64,000 nucleotides of DNA from Agaribacterium sp. ZY112 (GTDB lineage: Bacteria; Pseudomonadota; Gammaproteobacteria; Pseudomonadales; Cellvibrionaceae): contig NZ_CP166840.1 in assembly GCF_041346925.1 (NCBI RefSeq), positions 2,475,001 through 2,539,000 on the forward strand, written 5' to 3'. How positions within the stretch are numbered: position 1 is the first letter of the stretch; every line of letters starts with the position of its first letter. The position numbers were made by a program, and so were the translations under genes. The notes beneath the pieces are model-generated. The model had not been told where the DNA came from. It did no database searches and saw nothing but the letters and a program-made list of their open reading frames with translations. Shown here one piece after another: positions 1-9,754 of the stretch.

Positions 1-1
1 A

Positions 2-571
<570 letters not shown>

Positions 572-671
572 GCGTTTATCAAGTACTGACGAACAACCGG
601 GGCTGGTAAAAATTCCAGTTAGGAACGCCACGAGCACCTATTACCCGTAGCTAGATTTGCAGGAGAATCTT

Positions 672-2144
672 ATGTCAGATTTAACACGTGACGAGGTCGA
701 AAGCCTTATTAACGAGGTGCTGGAGGTTTATCCAGAAAAGGCGAAGGAAGATCGCGCCAAGCACCTTACCGCTAATGATCACTCTGCCGAGCAGGGTAAA
801 AAGTGCATTGTTTCTAATAGAAAATCTCAACCTGGTTTAATGACCATTCGTGGTTGTGCTTACGCCGGCTCCAAAGGTGTGGTGTGGGGTCCAGTGAAAG
901 ACATGGTGCATATTAGCCATGGCCCAGTGGGCTGTGGTCAGTACAGCCGTGCAGGTCGCCGCAACTATTATGTTGGAACGACCGGTGTTAACGCCTTTGG
1001 CACGATGAACTTTACTTCAGATTTTCAGGAAAAAGACATTGTTTTTGGTGGCGATAAAAAGCTAGAAAAGCTAATTGATGAAATTGAAACTTTATTCCCA
1101 TTAAACAAAGGCACCAGCATACAAAGTGAATGCCCGATTGGTCTAATCGGTGATGACATTGAAGCTGTGGCCAAAGTTAAACAAACTGAACACGGAAAAA
1201 CGATGGTGCCAGTGCGCTGTGAAGGTTTTCGTGGTGTATCGCAGTCTCTTGGCCACCATATTGCTAACGATGCTTTGCGCGATTGGGTTATCGGTGCACG
1301 TGATGGTGATGATAGCTTTGAAATAGGTGATTACGACGTTGCCATAATTGGGGATTACAACATAGGTGGTGATGCTTGGTCTTCACGTATTCTGCTTGAA
1401 GAAATGGGGCTGCGAGTGGTGGCTCAGTGGTCCGGTGACGGCACTATTACTGAGATGGAATTAACACCAAAAGTAAAATTGAATTTGGTGCATTGCTATC
1501 GATCGATGAACTATATCTCGCGTCATATGGAAGAGAAGTACGGCATTCCTTGGATGGAGTACAACTTCTTTGGACCAACAAAAACGATTGAAAGTATGCG
1601 CGAAATAGCGGCGCAATTTGACGAAACTATTCAGAAAAAATGTGAAGAAGTGATCGCTAAATATCAAGGTGAATGGCAGGCAGTGGTTGATAAATACCGC
1701 CCTCGTCTTGAAGGAAAAAAAGTCATGCTTTATGTCGGCGGTTTACGTCCGCGCCATATTATTGGTGCCTATGAAGACTTAGGTATGGAAGTAGTGGGTA
1801 CGGGTTACCAGTTTGGTCACAATGATGACTACGACCGAACCACAAAAGAAATCGGCGATGCGACTTTGATTTATGACGATGTCACCAGTTATGAGTTTGA
1901 AGAGTTTGTCAAAAAGGTTAAACCTGATCTGATCGGTTCGGGTGTTAAGGAAAAATACATTTTCCAAAAAATGGGTATCCCGTTTAGGCAGATGCATAGC
2001 TGGGATTATTCCGGCCCATATCACGGCTTTGATGGTTTTGCGATTTTCGCCAAAGATATGGATATGACCTTAAACAACCCCTGTTGGGGCAAGCTTCAGG
2101 CACCGTGGTTACAAACTGAAAAAGCCGATACTGAAGCTGCTTAA
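672..2144 (+). CDS. nifD: Nitrogenase MoFe protein alpha subunit NifD
   Basis: Alpha subunit of dinitrogenase, carrying FeMo-co and half of the P-cluster. I start it at ATG 672 because AGGAG at 661-665 is well spaced; this gives 490 residues and makes every key residue match Azotobacter numbering: P-cluster Cys62, Cys88 and Cys154, His195 (SQSLGHH), and cofactor ligands Cys275 ([10 protein letters not shown]) and His442 ([13 protein letters not shown]). An in-frame TTG at 657 would add five residues upstream of the SD and is unlikely. It sits 100 bases after nifH. A strong hairpin follows it before nifK, so it is probably co-transcribed with both. Confidence 0.99.
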   Translation: MSDLTRDEVESLINEVLEVYPEKAKEDRAKHLTANDHSAEQGKKCIVSNRKSQPGLMTIRGCAYAGSKGVVWGPVKDMVHISHGPVGCGQYSRAGRRNYYVGTTGVNAFGTMNFTSDFQEKDIVFGGDKKLEKLIDEIETLFPLNKGTSIQSECPIGLIGDDIEAVAKVKQTEHGKTMVPVRCEGFRGVSQSLGHHIANDALRDWVIGARDGDDSFEIGDYDVAIIGDYNIGGDAWSSRILLEEMGLRVVAQWSGDGTITEMELTPKVKLNLVHCYRSMNYISRHMEEKYGIPWMEYNFFGPTKTIESMREIAAQFDETIQKKCEEVIAKYQGEWQAVVDKYRPRLEGKKVMLYVGGLRPRHIIGAYEDLGMEVVGTGYQFGHNDDYDRTTKEIGDATLIYDDVTSYEFEEFVKKVKPDLIGSGVKEKYIFQKMGIPFRQMHSWDYSGPYHGFDGFAIFAKDMDMTLNNPCWGKLQAPWLQTEKADTEAA

Positions 2145-2171
2145 GCACTAAGAATTTTACTCACGCCCTAG

Positions 2172-2193
2172 GGCAGTTCCTGCGCGAACTGCC
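2172..2193 (+). other. Stem-loop between nifD and nifK
   Basis: GGCAGTTC (2172-2179) pairs perfectly with GAACTGCC (2186-2193) around a six-base loop. No T-run follows, so it looks like an mRNA stability or processing hairpin rather than a terminator. This is inference. Confidence 0.6.
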
Positions 2194-2249
2194 TGCCTAA
2201 AGGGCCTATACCGTTGTTCACATGTTGTGGCGCGGAAGGAGCATTGTTA

Positions 2250-3820
2250 TGAGTCAACAAGTAGATGACATCAAACAAAGTTACCCTTTATTTCTTGAAG
2301 ATGATTATCAAGAAATGTTGGCTAACAAACGAGACGCATTTGAAGAGCCGCATTCTGCGGAAAAAATTGAAGAAGTATTCCAATGGACTACCAGTGAAGA
2401 ATACAAAGACCTGAACTTTCAGCGCGAGGCTTTAACGGTTAACCCGGCTAAAGCATGTCAACCTTTAGGTTCAGTACTGTGTTCTTTGGGTTTTGAAAAA
2501 ACCATGCCTTATGTGCATGGATCGCAGGGCTGTGTGGCTTATTTCCGCACCTACTTTAACCGTCACTTTAAAGAGCCTGTTGCCTGTGTATCGGATTCAA
2601 TGACTGAAGATGCAGCAGTTTTTGGCGGCCAGCAAAACATGAAAGACGGTCTGCAAAATTGTTTAGCAACATATAAACCGGACATGATCGCGGTATCAAC
2701 CACCTGTATGGCCGAGGTGATAGGGGATGATCTTAACGCCTTTATTACCAATGCCAAAAAAGAAGAGTTTATACCAGAAGATCTCGCAACGCCTTTTGCC
2801 CATACCCCAAGTTTTGTTGGTAGCCATGTCACAGGTTGGGACAATATGTTTGAAGGGGTTGCACGTTATTTCACTCTGAACTTTATGGAAGATAAAGAGC
2901 CTGGTAAAAACGGAAAAATTAATTTTGTACCGGGTTTTGAAACTTACTTGGGTAATTATCGTGTGATCGGTCGCATGATGGATGAAATGAACGTGCCTTA
3001 TAGTTTGCTGTGCGATCCTAGTGAGGTGCTTGATACTCCTGCTGATGGTGAGTTCCGTATGTACAGCGGCGGTACTACGCAAGCAGAAATGAAAGATGCG
3101 CCTAATGCTAAAGACACTCTAATGCTGCAGCGTTGGCAGCTTAATAAAAGCACGAAATATATTAAAAACACGTGGAAGCATTCCACCCCGTTAATCAACA
3201 TCCCTATGGGGCTAGAGTGGACGGATGATTTCCTGATGAAGGTCAGTGAAATTAGTGGCCAGGAAATTCCACCCAGCCTTGCTAAAGAGCGTGGGCGTTT
3301 AGTCGACATGATGACTGATTCTCATTCTTGGCTGCATGGCAAAAAATACGCATTGTGGGGTGATCCTGACTTTGTGATGGGCTTGAGTAAGTTCTTAATG
3401 GAACTTGGTGCTGAGCCAACTCACATCCTGTGTCACAACGGCAACAAACGTTGGAAAAAAGCCATGGAGGCGCTACTAGCTGAATCTCCTTATGGTCAGA
3501 ATTGTGAGGTTCATGTAGGTAAAGATTTATGGCATATGCGCTCTTTAGTTTTTACTAATAAGCCTGACTTTATGATTGGTAATAGCTACGGCAAGTTTAT
3601 TCAGCGCGATACCCTGCACAAGGGTAAAGAGTTTGAAGTGCCATTGATTCGTTTAGGGTTCCCGATCTTTGATCGTCACCATATGCATAGACAAACGACC
3701 CTTGCTTATGAAGGGGCTATGCAAATCTTAACGACCTTGGTGAATGCCGTACTCGAACGCCTAGATGAAGAGACACGTTATATGGGTAAAACCGATTATA
3801 ACCACGACCTCATTCGTTAA
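2250..3820 (+). CDS. nifK: Nitrogenase MoFe protein beta subunit NifK
   Basis: Beta subunit of dinitrogenase; it shares the P-cluster with NifD in the alpha2beta2 protein. Start chosen at ATG 2250, after AAGGAG at about 2236-2241, giving 523 residues, the length of Azotobacter NifK. The longer frame from 2222 adds nine residues without support. With this start the P-cluster residues fall at Cys70 (AKACQPLGS), Cys95 (HGSQGCVAYF), Cys153 (STTCMAEVIGDD) and Ser188 (TPSFVGSHV). The C-terminus reads TDYNHDLIR, as in close relatives. A hairpin-rich spacer of about 260 bases separates it from nifT, which probably lowers expression of the downstream genes. Confidence 0.99.
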
Positions 3821-3836
3821 TGGCTTGTGTTTGATT

Positions 3837-3870
3837 AGGGCCTGACGCTTTGTCTTAAACTTTAGGCCCT
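3837..3870 (+). terminator. Stem-loop after nifK
   Basis: AGGGCCT (3837-3843) and AGGCCCT (3864-3870) form a 7-bp stem with a 20-base loop, followed by TTATTAG. It is weak as a rho-independent terminator because the T-run is poor. It may protect the nifHDK 3' end. Confidence 0.45.
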
Positions 3871-4003
3871 TTATTAGTTGCAGATGCACAAAGTGCCAAA
3901 TTAAAAAGCTTTGTTTTAGATTTAGAGGCTGCCTATTCTCAACTCTTTAGATCTGTAAACGGCCAAATACCCGGGCCAAGCTTTTTACTCTGTGCATCGC
4001 TTT

Positions 4004-4055
4004 CGCCGGAATCAGCCAGGCCGTTAAATAAGTCGGCCTCCGGCGCTTTTTATTT
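4004..4055 (+). terminator. Attenuator-like terminator between nifK and nifT
   Basis: CGCCGG (4004-4009) pairs with CCGGCG (4040-4045), and nested inside GGCCG (4019-4023) pairs with CGGCC (4034-4038). The stem is followed by CTTTTTATTTT. This is the best rho-independent terminator in the nif cluster. I see no sigma-54 promoter between it and nifT (4082), so partial read-through is the simplest reading. Confidence 0.65.
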
Positions 4056-4081
4056 TGGACTCTAACTAATAGGAGAGTTCT

Positions 4082-4291
4082 ATGCCTAATGTGATGATTC
4101 GTAAAACTGCTGATGGTGCAATGACGCTCTATGTAGCTAAAAAAGACCTTGAAGAAAAGATAGTTTCACTTGAACACAATAGTGATGAGTGCTGGGGGGG
4201 GCAGGTTGAACTGGCGGACGGTTCTTTGTACTACCTTGAGCCGATTAGCGCACCTAAGCTACCTATTACTCTGCGAGCACGCAGGGCTTAA
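4082..4291 (+). CDS. nifT: NifT/FixU family protein
   Basis: Small nif protein of 69 residues, the usual size of NifT/FixU. It has the family pattern: N-terminal MPNVMIRK, a central strand LYVAKKDLEEKIV, then a WGG-QVELADGSLYYLEP motif and a basic end. Its molecular role is not established; it is co-transcribed with nifHDK in many diazotrophs and is usually dispensable. AGGAG lies just before ATG 4082. It comes after the attenuator-like hairpin that follows nifK and is separated from nifY by two bases. Confidence 0.93.
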   Translation: MPNVMIRKTADGAMTLYVAKKDLEEKIVSLEHNSDECWGGQVELADGSLYYLEPISAPKLPITLRARRA

Positions 4292-4293
4292 CA

Positions 4294-5130
4294 ATGTGCT
4301 CGGGAAAGAGGCATGCAAAACAAAACTTAGGTTGTGCTCAGTTGCATAAGGCTTATTTGAAGCAACCTACTTTAAGTCAGTCTCGAGGTCCTAAGTCTAA
4401 GGTGGCTAGAAAAAAAAGCTGTAAGTTGGGAGGTAAGCTCGATAGAGATCTTGCTTTGCGCATAGCCTTGGCTACACGAGAGTTTGAAGGCCTTAGTGTA
4501 TCTGATTTTTTAGCTTTGATTTTAAGCATTACTGGCGAGCCTCTGACCCCGGCCAAGTTAAAACGGCTTAGGGCAAAAAAGCTTAAGGATCTGGGTGGTG
4601 ACTTATTTGAAGCAACAAGTACTGAGGCTTTTGCCAGAGGTTTTGCCTTGCTTAAAGGTCGGGGCTTAAAAGACTTATCGTCAAAAGAAAGTACACATAT
4701 AAAAGCTAAGCCTGAGATGAAAGCAGATTTTGCAGAGGATGAACCAAGTTTAATTATTGCATGTGCTTCTAATACCGGACAGTTGATTGATGGAGCTTTT
4801 TATAATTGCAGACGCTTTTTAATTTACCGGTGCTCCTTGTTAAATATTTCCTTATGTGATGTAAGGACTTGTTTTTCGCCTGGTTCTTCAACTAATCGCT
4901 TGTTAGATCGGGCCTTAGTTATTGCTGATTGTGATTTACTCTATACCACCAGTATGGGTGCTTTTGCGATGGCTAAAGCGGTAAAACTCGATGTTCATGT
5001 GTTAAAGGTGGAGCAAGGTGTTGATGCCGAAGCTCAACTTAGGAAGCTACAGCAACATTTGTGTGAAGCTCAACTTGCTCCATGGTTAATTAATAAACTC
5101 AATAAAAAACCTAAAATGAGGCCTTTGTAA
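4294..5130 (+). CDS. nifY: NifY-type FeMo-cofactor carrier
   Basis: Likely NifY/NafY-family protein, a chaperone that holds apo-dinitrogenase or carries FeMo-co. Residues 1-45 are a basic, poorly conserved leader. Residues about 48-125 resemble the NifY N-terminal domain (LALRIALATREFEGLSVSDF, then PLTPAKLKRLR). Residues about 150-265 are a NifX-like cofactor-binding fold (SLIIACASNTGQLIDG, ADCDLLYTTSMGAFAMAKA). The HFG triplet usual in this fold is replaced by AFY (residues 168-170), while both other NifX-type proteins in the cluster keep HFG. 278 residues is somewhat longer than Azotobacter NifY. The start two bases after the nifT stop suggests coupling; a shorter start is possible. Confidence 0.85.
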   Translation: MCSGKRHAKQNLGCAQLHKAYLKQPTLSQSRGPKSKVARKKSCKLGGKLDRDLALRIALATREFEGLSVSDFLALILSITGEPLTPAKLKRLRAKKLKDLGGDLFEATSTEAFARGFALLKGRGLKDLSSKESTHIKAKPEMKADFAEDEPSLIIACASNTGQLIDGAFYNCRRFLIYRCSLLNISLCDVRTCFSPGSSTNRLLDRALVIADCDLLYTTSMGAFAMAKAVKLDVHVLKVEQGVDAEAQLRKLQQHLCEAQLAPWLINKLNKKPKMRPL

Positions 5131-5200
5131 GTAGAAAGGCTTAGTTTGAAAGTGTGATTTCTTTACAAAAACGAGCATCATAAAACAGGGAGCTTAAGTG

Positions 5201-5470
5201 ATGGCCTTAACTCAACAGATATTAAATGATGTAGTTAACTACCTAGAAAAGCAAGGTCTGACTCACGATAGGCACAGTGAACTTAAGCACAAGTTTCCGC
5301 AGTTACACTTTACGCTCTGTTCTATTGATGACATTCATGTGGGTAAGCCTGCTTATTCAAGTGATGGTTTTTCTTTATTTTTAGTCGATTCAAACTCTCA
5401 TTGCACAACGTTAACATCCTGTTTAGAAAGTGCCAGTGGCCTTGTGATTGCTGAGGAGTACGGATTTTGA
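5201..5470 (+). CDS. Small nif-cluster protein, DUF6129-like
   Basis: An 89-residue protein of unknown function. Its pattern (LHFTLCSIDDI, then SLFLVDSNSHCTTLT and SASGLVIAEEYGF) resembles the DUF6129 proteins that sit beside nifY and nifX-like genes in gammaproteobacterial nif clusters; I recall this family from memory and it needs a profile search. ATG 5201 is preferred to GTG 5198 because AGGGAG at about 5187-5192 is well spaced. Its last codon overlaps the start of the next gene, so the two are probably translated together. Two Cys (in TLCS and SHCT) are present but form no metal motif. Confidence 0.7.
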   Translation: MALTQQILNDVVNYLEKQGLTHDRHSELKHKFPQLHFTLCSIDDIHVGKPAYSSDGFSLFLVDSNSHCTTLTSCLESASGLVIAEEYGF

Positions 5471-5931
5471 AGCAGGTAGATAGCACTACAGATACACTTG
5501 AGCTTAAATTGTTATTTGCATCAGCAACAGGCGCTGAAGTCGATCAACACTTCGGCTCAACTCTGGCGTTGTACTCATATCGTATAAGTACACGTGAAGT
5601 AGAGTTTCTATCTTGTCGGTTGTTTAAAAAAGAGGCTGAGGATGGTAATGAGGATAAGCTCAAGACAAAGCTCGCTGCTCTTAGCGATGCAGATATATTG
5701 TACTGTCGAGCAATGGGGCCAAGTGCCAGTAAGCAAACTCTGAATTTAGGTGTTTGGCCTGTTCGATTAGACCAAGACCGTGCTATTTCAGATATTATTT
5801 GTGGTTTACAAGCTCAGCTTGCTGCAAGGGTCAAAGTTGAAGCTTGGCTGCAAAGCATAATATTAAAAAAGCAACGTCTAAAGCAGGGACAAAGCCGTTT
5901 TGAGACTTACGAGGCTGAAGGTTGGGTTTAG
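5467..5931 (+). CDS. Second NifX/NafY-family cofactor-binding protein
   Basis: A 154-residue NifB/NifX-type dinitrogenase iron-molybdenum cofactor-binding protein. Residues 12-35 (LELKLLFASATGAEVDQHFG) carry the family HFG motif at His28; ILYCRAMGPSA follows near residue 80, and the end FETYEAEGWV is typical of NifX-like proteins. It probably binds NifB-co, the VK-cluster or FeMo-co in transit. There is no ATG before residue 84: the frame opens with TTG 5467, which overlaps the TGA of the upstream gene (5468-5470), so re-initiation is likely. It is a paralogue of nifX at 9314. Confidence 0.85.
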   Translation: MKQVDSTTDTLELKLLFASATGAEVDQHFGSTLALYSYRISTREVEFLSCRLFKKEAEDGNEDKLKTKLAALSDADILYCRAMGPSASKQTLNLGVWPVRLDQDRAISDIICGLQAQLAARVKVEAWLQSIILKKQRLKQGQSRFETYEAEGWV

Positions 5932-5946
5932 CCCACTTGATTTATT

Positions 5947-6204
5947 ATGTCTGCTGTATTTACTTGTGTTTGTAAGTTAGATAAAAAATTACGAGCGAGT
6001 ATTAGCTTACACCCAGTGGGCCAAAACCAAGATTGTTGGCAGATGCGTTTAAAGTTGTTTTATGAAAAGGCAGCCCTAGGTAAGTTAAGCTTTGACCTTA
6101 AATATTATAGCTTTAAAGAAGCTCAAGAACTTGCACTTAACTTCCATAAATACGGAGATTTGATGAGTGAAGTGGATATGTACTTATCTTCAGGATCAGA
6201 TTAG
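5947..6204 (+). CDS. Unrecognised 85-residue nif-cluster protein
   Basis: Small soluble protein without a family I can name. It has two N-terminal Cys (FTCVCKLDKK), then alternating hydrophobic stretches (MRLKLFYEKAALGKLSFDL), an aromatic run (KYYSFKEAQELALNFHKYG) and an acidic end. There is no signal peptide, membrane segment or metal motif. It starts 15 bases after the NifX-like gene, has no clear SD, and is the last gene before the nifE promoter. Its place among cofactor-carrier genes suggests a nitrogen-fixation role, but that is only context. Confidence 0.6.
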   Translation: MSAVFTCVCKLDKKLRASISLHPVGQNQDCWQMRLKLFYEKAALGKLSFDLKYYSFKEAQELALNFHKYGDLMSEVDMYLSSGSD

Positions 6205-6317
6205 TAGCTAGTTTGTAGCTCTTAAGCTACAGCCATTAGAAAATTGTAAATATCAGCAGCTTAAGTAAGCGCGATTACAATAAGAATGACAACAAAGATA
6301 ACAAGCTATGCCAGCGC

Positions 6318-6333
6318 TGTCGTGCTAACGACA
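6318..6333 (+). promoter_or_regulatory. NifA upstream activator site, distal (nifE)
   Basis: TGT-CGTGCTAACG-ACA, an exact TGT-N10-ACA NifA site, about 111 bases upstream of the -24 GG of the nifE promoter. Confidence 0.85.
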
Positions 6334-6360
6334 AATAAGCTTAATATTCACACAATACAT

Positions 6361-6376
6361 TGTCGTAATCGCGACA
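6361..6376 (+). promoter_or_regulatory. NifA upstream activator site, proximal (nifE)
   Basis: TGT-CGTAATCGCG-ACA, a second exact TGT-N10-ACA site. It is centred 43 bases (about four helical turns) from the first. The A-rich stretch that follows (6376-6420) would suit IHF-type bending. Confidence 0.85.
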
Positions 6377-6427
6377 AGCTTTCCTTACTTCAATTAAAAA
6401 ACCTAATAAAAACAAGACTTAAATGCG

Positions 6428-6443
6428 TGGCCTAGGTTTTGCA
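6428..6443 (+). promoter_or_regulatory. Sigma-54 promoter of nifENX operon
   Basis: TGGCCTAGGTTTTGCA, with GG at 6429-6430 and GC at 6441-6442 separated by exactly 10 bases. Transcription should start near 6454, about 35 bases before ATG 6489. It serves nifE-nifN-nifX-DUF269-ferredoxin. Confidence 0.88.
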
Positions 6444-6488
6444 ATTCATTTTGGTAACAGATTTATCATCTTGCAGTAGAGAGCCATT

Positions 6489-7973
6489 ATGCGTGCAAAA
6501 GAATTAGCCGAATTACGTGACGAGCCTGCATGTGAGCACAATAAGAAAGACAAGGCCGCTTGTGCTCGCCCTAAGCCTGGGGCTACAGCGGGTGGTTGTG
6601 CCTTTGATGGTGCTCAAATTGCACTGTTGCCGGTTGCAGACGTCGCACATATTGTACATGGCAGTATTGCTTGTGCTGGCAGCTCTTGGGATAACCGTGG
6701 TACACGCTCAAGTGGCCCCACACTCTATCGTATAGGTATGACCACGGATTTAAATGAGCAAGATGTCATCATGGGTCGTGGAGAAAAGCGCTTATTCCAT
6801 GCCATTAAAGAAGCCGTAGAGGAGCACAGCCCGGAAGCTGTTTTTGTTTATAACACCTGTATACCGGCCTTGATTGGTGATGATATCGAAGCCGTTTGCA
6901 AAGCCGCATCCGCAAGGTTTGGGCTGGCGGTAGTCCCTATTGACGCTGCGGGGTTCTATGGCACTAAAAACTTAGGTAATCGTATAGCCGGTGAGACGAT
7001 GTTTAAGTACGTTATTGGCACTCGCGAGCCTGAAGCTAAGCCTGTGCATCCAATCGATAACAACATAAGTATTCACGATATTAATTTGATCGGTGAATTT
7101 AATATCGCTGGTGAATTTTGGCATGTGTTGCCTTTGTTTGATGAGCTTGGTTTACGTGTTTTAGGCCGTTTAAGTGGCGATGCTCGCTTTAGAGAAATTC
7201 AGAGTATGCATCGGGCCGAGGTCAATATGATGGTGTGCTCTAAAGCAATGCTTAATGTTGCTCGTAAGTTGCAAAGTAAGTATGGAACTCCGTGGTTCGA
7301 GGGCAGTTTTTATGGCTTGAGTGATACCTCTCAGGCGTTAAGAAATTTCGCCTCATATCTTGAAGACTCCGATTTAATTAAGCGTGTAGAGAAAATAATT
7401 AAGCGAGAGGAAGAAAAACTTGCTCCGCTTATGCAAGCTGGTCGCGATCGCCTTAAGGGGAAAAAGGTATTGCTTTATACCGGAGGGGTTAAATCGTGGT
7501 CGATTATTTCTGCTTTGCAGGACCTTGGCATGATTGTAGTAGCAACAGGAACTAAAAAATCCACAGAGGAGGATAAGGCTCGTATTCGAGACTTAATGGG
7601 GGATAAGGCGGTAATGTTGCAAGATGGCAGCCCTACTGTGTTGTTACAAACCATTAAAGATTATGGCGCAGATATGCTGATTGCCGGTGGTCGAAATATG
7701 TATACCGCGCTGAAAGCCAAAGTCCCTTTTTTAGATATTAATCAAGAGCGAGAATTTGCTTATGCCGGTTATACCGGTATGGCTGAGCTTATTAAGCAGT
7801 TGTGTTTAAGCTTGGAAAACCCCGTGTGGCAGGCCGTTACCAAAGCTGCGCCTTGGCACATACATCGAGCTGCTAGTAGCTGTACGGCTAATAATTGTAG
7901 TTGTGTTAGCTGTGTCAATGGTACTAATACGAATTCACAAGGTGCTCTGATGGAGGTCTTAGATCATGGCTGA
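6489..7973 (+). CDS. nifE: FeMo-cofactor scaffold subunit NifE
   Basis: Alpha-type subunit of the NifEN scaffold on which the cofactor precursor is matured with Mo and homocitrate. Homologous to NifD. Cluster-binding cysteines fall at Cys37 (AGGCAFDGA), Cys62 ([10 protein letters not shown]), Cys124 ([11 protein letters not shown]) and Cys250 ([10 protein letters not shown]), the Azotobacter NifE positions, which supports ATG 6489. The conserved body ends near VTKAAPW (about residue 459). After it comes an unusual tail of some 35 residues with [11 protein letters not shown], which I do not expect in NifE and which may bind metal. It overlaps nifN by 8 bases. Confidence 0.97.
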   Translation: MRAKELAELRDEPACEHNKKDKAACARPKPGATAGGCAFDGAQIALLPVADVAHIVHGSIACAGSSWDNRGTRSSGPTLYRIGMTTDLNEQDVIMGRGEKRLFHAIKEAVEEHSPEAVFVYNTCIPALIGDDIEAVCKAASARFGLAVVPIDAAGFYGTKNLGNRIAGETMFKYVIGTREPEAKPVHPIDNNISIHDINLIGEFNIAGEFWHVLPLFDELGLRVLGRLSGDARFREIQSMHRAEVNMMVCSKAMLNVARKLQSKYGTPWFEGSFYGLSDTSQALRNFASYLEDSDLIKRVEKIIKREEEKLAPLMQAGRDRLKGKKVLLYTGGVKSWSIISALQDLGMIVVATGTKKSTEEDKARIRDLMGDKAVMLQDGSPTVLLQTIKDYGADMLIAGGRNMYTALKAKVPFLDINQEREFAYAGYTGMAELIKQLCLSLENPVWQAVTKAAPWHIHRAASSCTANNCSCVSCVNGTNTNSQGALMEVLDHG

Positions 7974-9312
7974 GTTAATTAAACTAAATAAAGCGCTGGT
8001 TACAAGCCCTTTAAAAAACAGTGCGTGTTTAGGTGCCGCCTTAGCCTTTCAGGGGTTGGGGCGTAGTATTGCACTTATGCATGGCTCTCAAGGCTGCACG
8101 GCTTTTGCAAAAGTGTTTTTCGTGCGTCATTTTCGCGAGCCAATTCCTCTGCAAACAACGGCCATGGATCAAGTTAGTTCGGTGATGGGCGGCGATGATA
8201 ATGTGCTTCAGGCTCTGGATACACTTTGCAGTAAGAACAAACCTTCGGTGATAGGTTTGTTAACAACGGGCTTAGTTGAAACTCAAGGAAGTGATATTCA
8301 GCGTTTAGTAAGGGAATTTAAAACTCATCACCCCGAACATAAAAATACGGCGGTGGTGCCAGTGAGTACCCCTGACTTTAGTGGTGGTTTTGAGCAGGGT
8401 TATGCGGCAGCATTAGAAGCGATAATTGACTCTGAAATTAAAGTAAGCAATGAGCAAGGGCTTAGGAAAAACCAAGTCAATGTACTAGCAGCTGCGCATT
8501 TAAATGCCGCCGATCTCGAATTTATTCGTGAGAGTATAGAGAGTTTTGGTTTGCGAGCCTTGATCTTACCTGATTTGGAACACTCCCTTGATGGTCACCT
8601 TGGGCAGAGTGATTATTCCGCTTTAAGTGCAGGAGGTGTAGCTCTAGATGACCTTCGAAGTGCGGGGCAAAGTACGGCGACTTTGGTTATTGGAGCAAGC
8701 CTTAACAATACTGCAGATAAACTGCATGTAAAGACAGGGCTTAGGGATTGGAGATTTAATAATCTGATGGGGCTCGATAATGTTGATCGTTGGTTTGCTT
8801 GTTTAGCGGAAATCAGTGGGCGTGAAATAGCATTAAAGTGGCGCCGACACCGAGCTCAGTTATTGGACGCTATGCTCGACTGCCATTTTATGTGTGGCAA
8901 GGCGCGCATTGCTATAGCGACAGAAGCAGATTTATTGATAGCGTGGCAGGAGTTATTGAATAGTGTCGGCTCCGAGGTGGTGGCGGCAGTTGCGCCGGTT
9001 TCGTGCCCAAGTTTAAAAGAGTTAAGTTGCAAACGAGTGATAGTGGGGGATTTTAGTGAGCTAGAAAAAGAAGCCCGACAAGAACAAGCTCAGCTTGTTA
9101 TGGGCAGTAGCCATGCATTAGCCAGTGCAGAACGTTTAAAACTGCCTCTGATGCGTATTGGTTTTCCTTTGCACGATAGTCTTGGGGCTTTTCGCCACTT
9201 AAGTAGTGGTTATCGCGGTAGCCAGTTGTGTTTGTTTGATGTCGCTAATTTATTGCTACAAAACCATAAAGAGTTGCCAGTTTACTCATCCTATTTACGT
9301 GCATCTCCCTAA
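7966..9312 (+). CDS. nifN: FeMo-cofactor scaffold subunit NifN
   Basis: Beta-type partner of NifE in the NifEN scaffold, related to NifK. 448 residues, close to the Azotobacter protein. Cys44 in [14 protein letters not shown] is the ligand that complements the NifE cysteines, and [14 protein letters not shown] plus [12 protein letters not shown] match the NifN pattern. ATG 7966 lies inside the end of nifE (8-base overlap), implying coupled translation and a 1:1 ratio. The next gene, nifX, starts one base after its stop. Confidence 0.97.
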   Translation: MAELIKLNKALVTSPLKNSACLGAALAFQGLGRSIALMHGSQGCTAFAKVFFVRHFREPIPLQTTAMDQVSSVMGGDDNVLQALDTLCSKNKPSVIGLLTTGLVETQGSDIQRLVREFKTHHPEHKNTAVVPVSTPDFSGGFEQGYAAALEAIIDSEIKVSNEQGLRKNQVNVLAAAHLNAADLEFIRESIESFGLRALILPDLEHSLDGHLGQSDYSALSAGGVALDDLRSAGQSTATLVIGASLNNTADKLHVKTGLRDWRFNNLMGLDNVDRWFACLAEISGREIALKWRRHRAQLLDAMLDCHFMCGKARIAIATEADLLIAWQELLNSVGSEVVAAVAPVSCPSLKELSCKRVIVGDFSELEKEARQEQAQLVMGSSHALASAERLKLPLMRIGFPLHDSLGAFRHLSSGYRGSQLCLFDVANLLLQNHKELPVYSSYLRASP

Positions 9313-9313
9313 A

Positions 9314-9739
9314 ATGGCCAGGCTTAAACGAAAATTTACTGTATTGGCCCCTGATAAGGGCGAAGTCGAGTTGTGTGTGGCGTTTGCGAGTGATGATGGT
9401 CTTTGCGTTAATCAGCACTTTGGCTCGGCTACAGGTTTTGTGCTTTACAACTTAAATAAAAAGCACTGCTGGATAAAAGAGGCTGCTCAGTTCTCTCGTT
9501 TGGATGAGTGCAGTGTAGATGGGAAATTACAAGCTAAGTTAGATCTGGTTAGTAACTGCTCTTTAGTGTTTTGTCGAGCCTGTGGCGCTGCGGCGATGGA
9601 AAAGCTTGAGCAGCAAGCGGTGACCGTGGTCAAGGTGAAAGAAGCAACCAATATTAAACACTTATTAGCGGTACTTAAAAAGGAATTAAACAGTGGTAGT
9701 AGTGGTTGGCTTGGGTTGAATGAGGCAAGGTCTTACTAA
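9314..9739 (+). CDS. nifX: FeMo-co precursor carrier NifX
   Basis: Small carrier that exchanges NifB-co and the VK-cluster with NifEN. The start is ATG 9314, one base after the nifN stop; the open frame from 9206 overlaps nifN and encodes nothing NifX-like before residue 37. The 141 residues show LCVAFASDDGLCVNQHFGSA (HFG His35), then SLVFCRACGAAAMEKLEQ and VKVKEATNIKHLLAVLK, all standard for NifX. It lacks the acidic tail seen in longer NifX proteins and ends GWLGLNEARSY. Followed directly by the DUF269 gene. Confidence 0.93.
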   Translation: MARLKRKFTVLAPDKGEVELCVAFASDDGLCVNQHFGSATGFVLYNLNKKHCWIKEAAQFSRLDECSVDGKLQAKLDLVSNCSLVFCRACGAAAMEKLEQQAVTVVKVKEATNIKHLLAVLKKELNSGSSGWLGLNEARSY

Positions 9740-9754
9740 TTGTTGGAGATGAAT

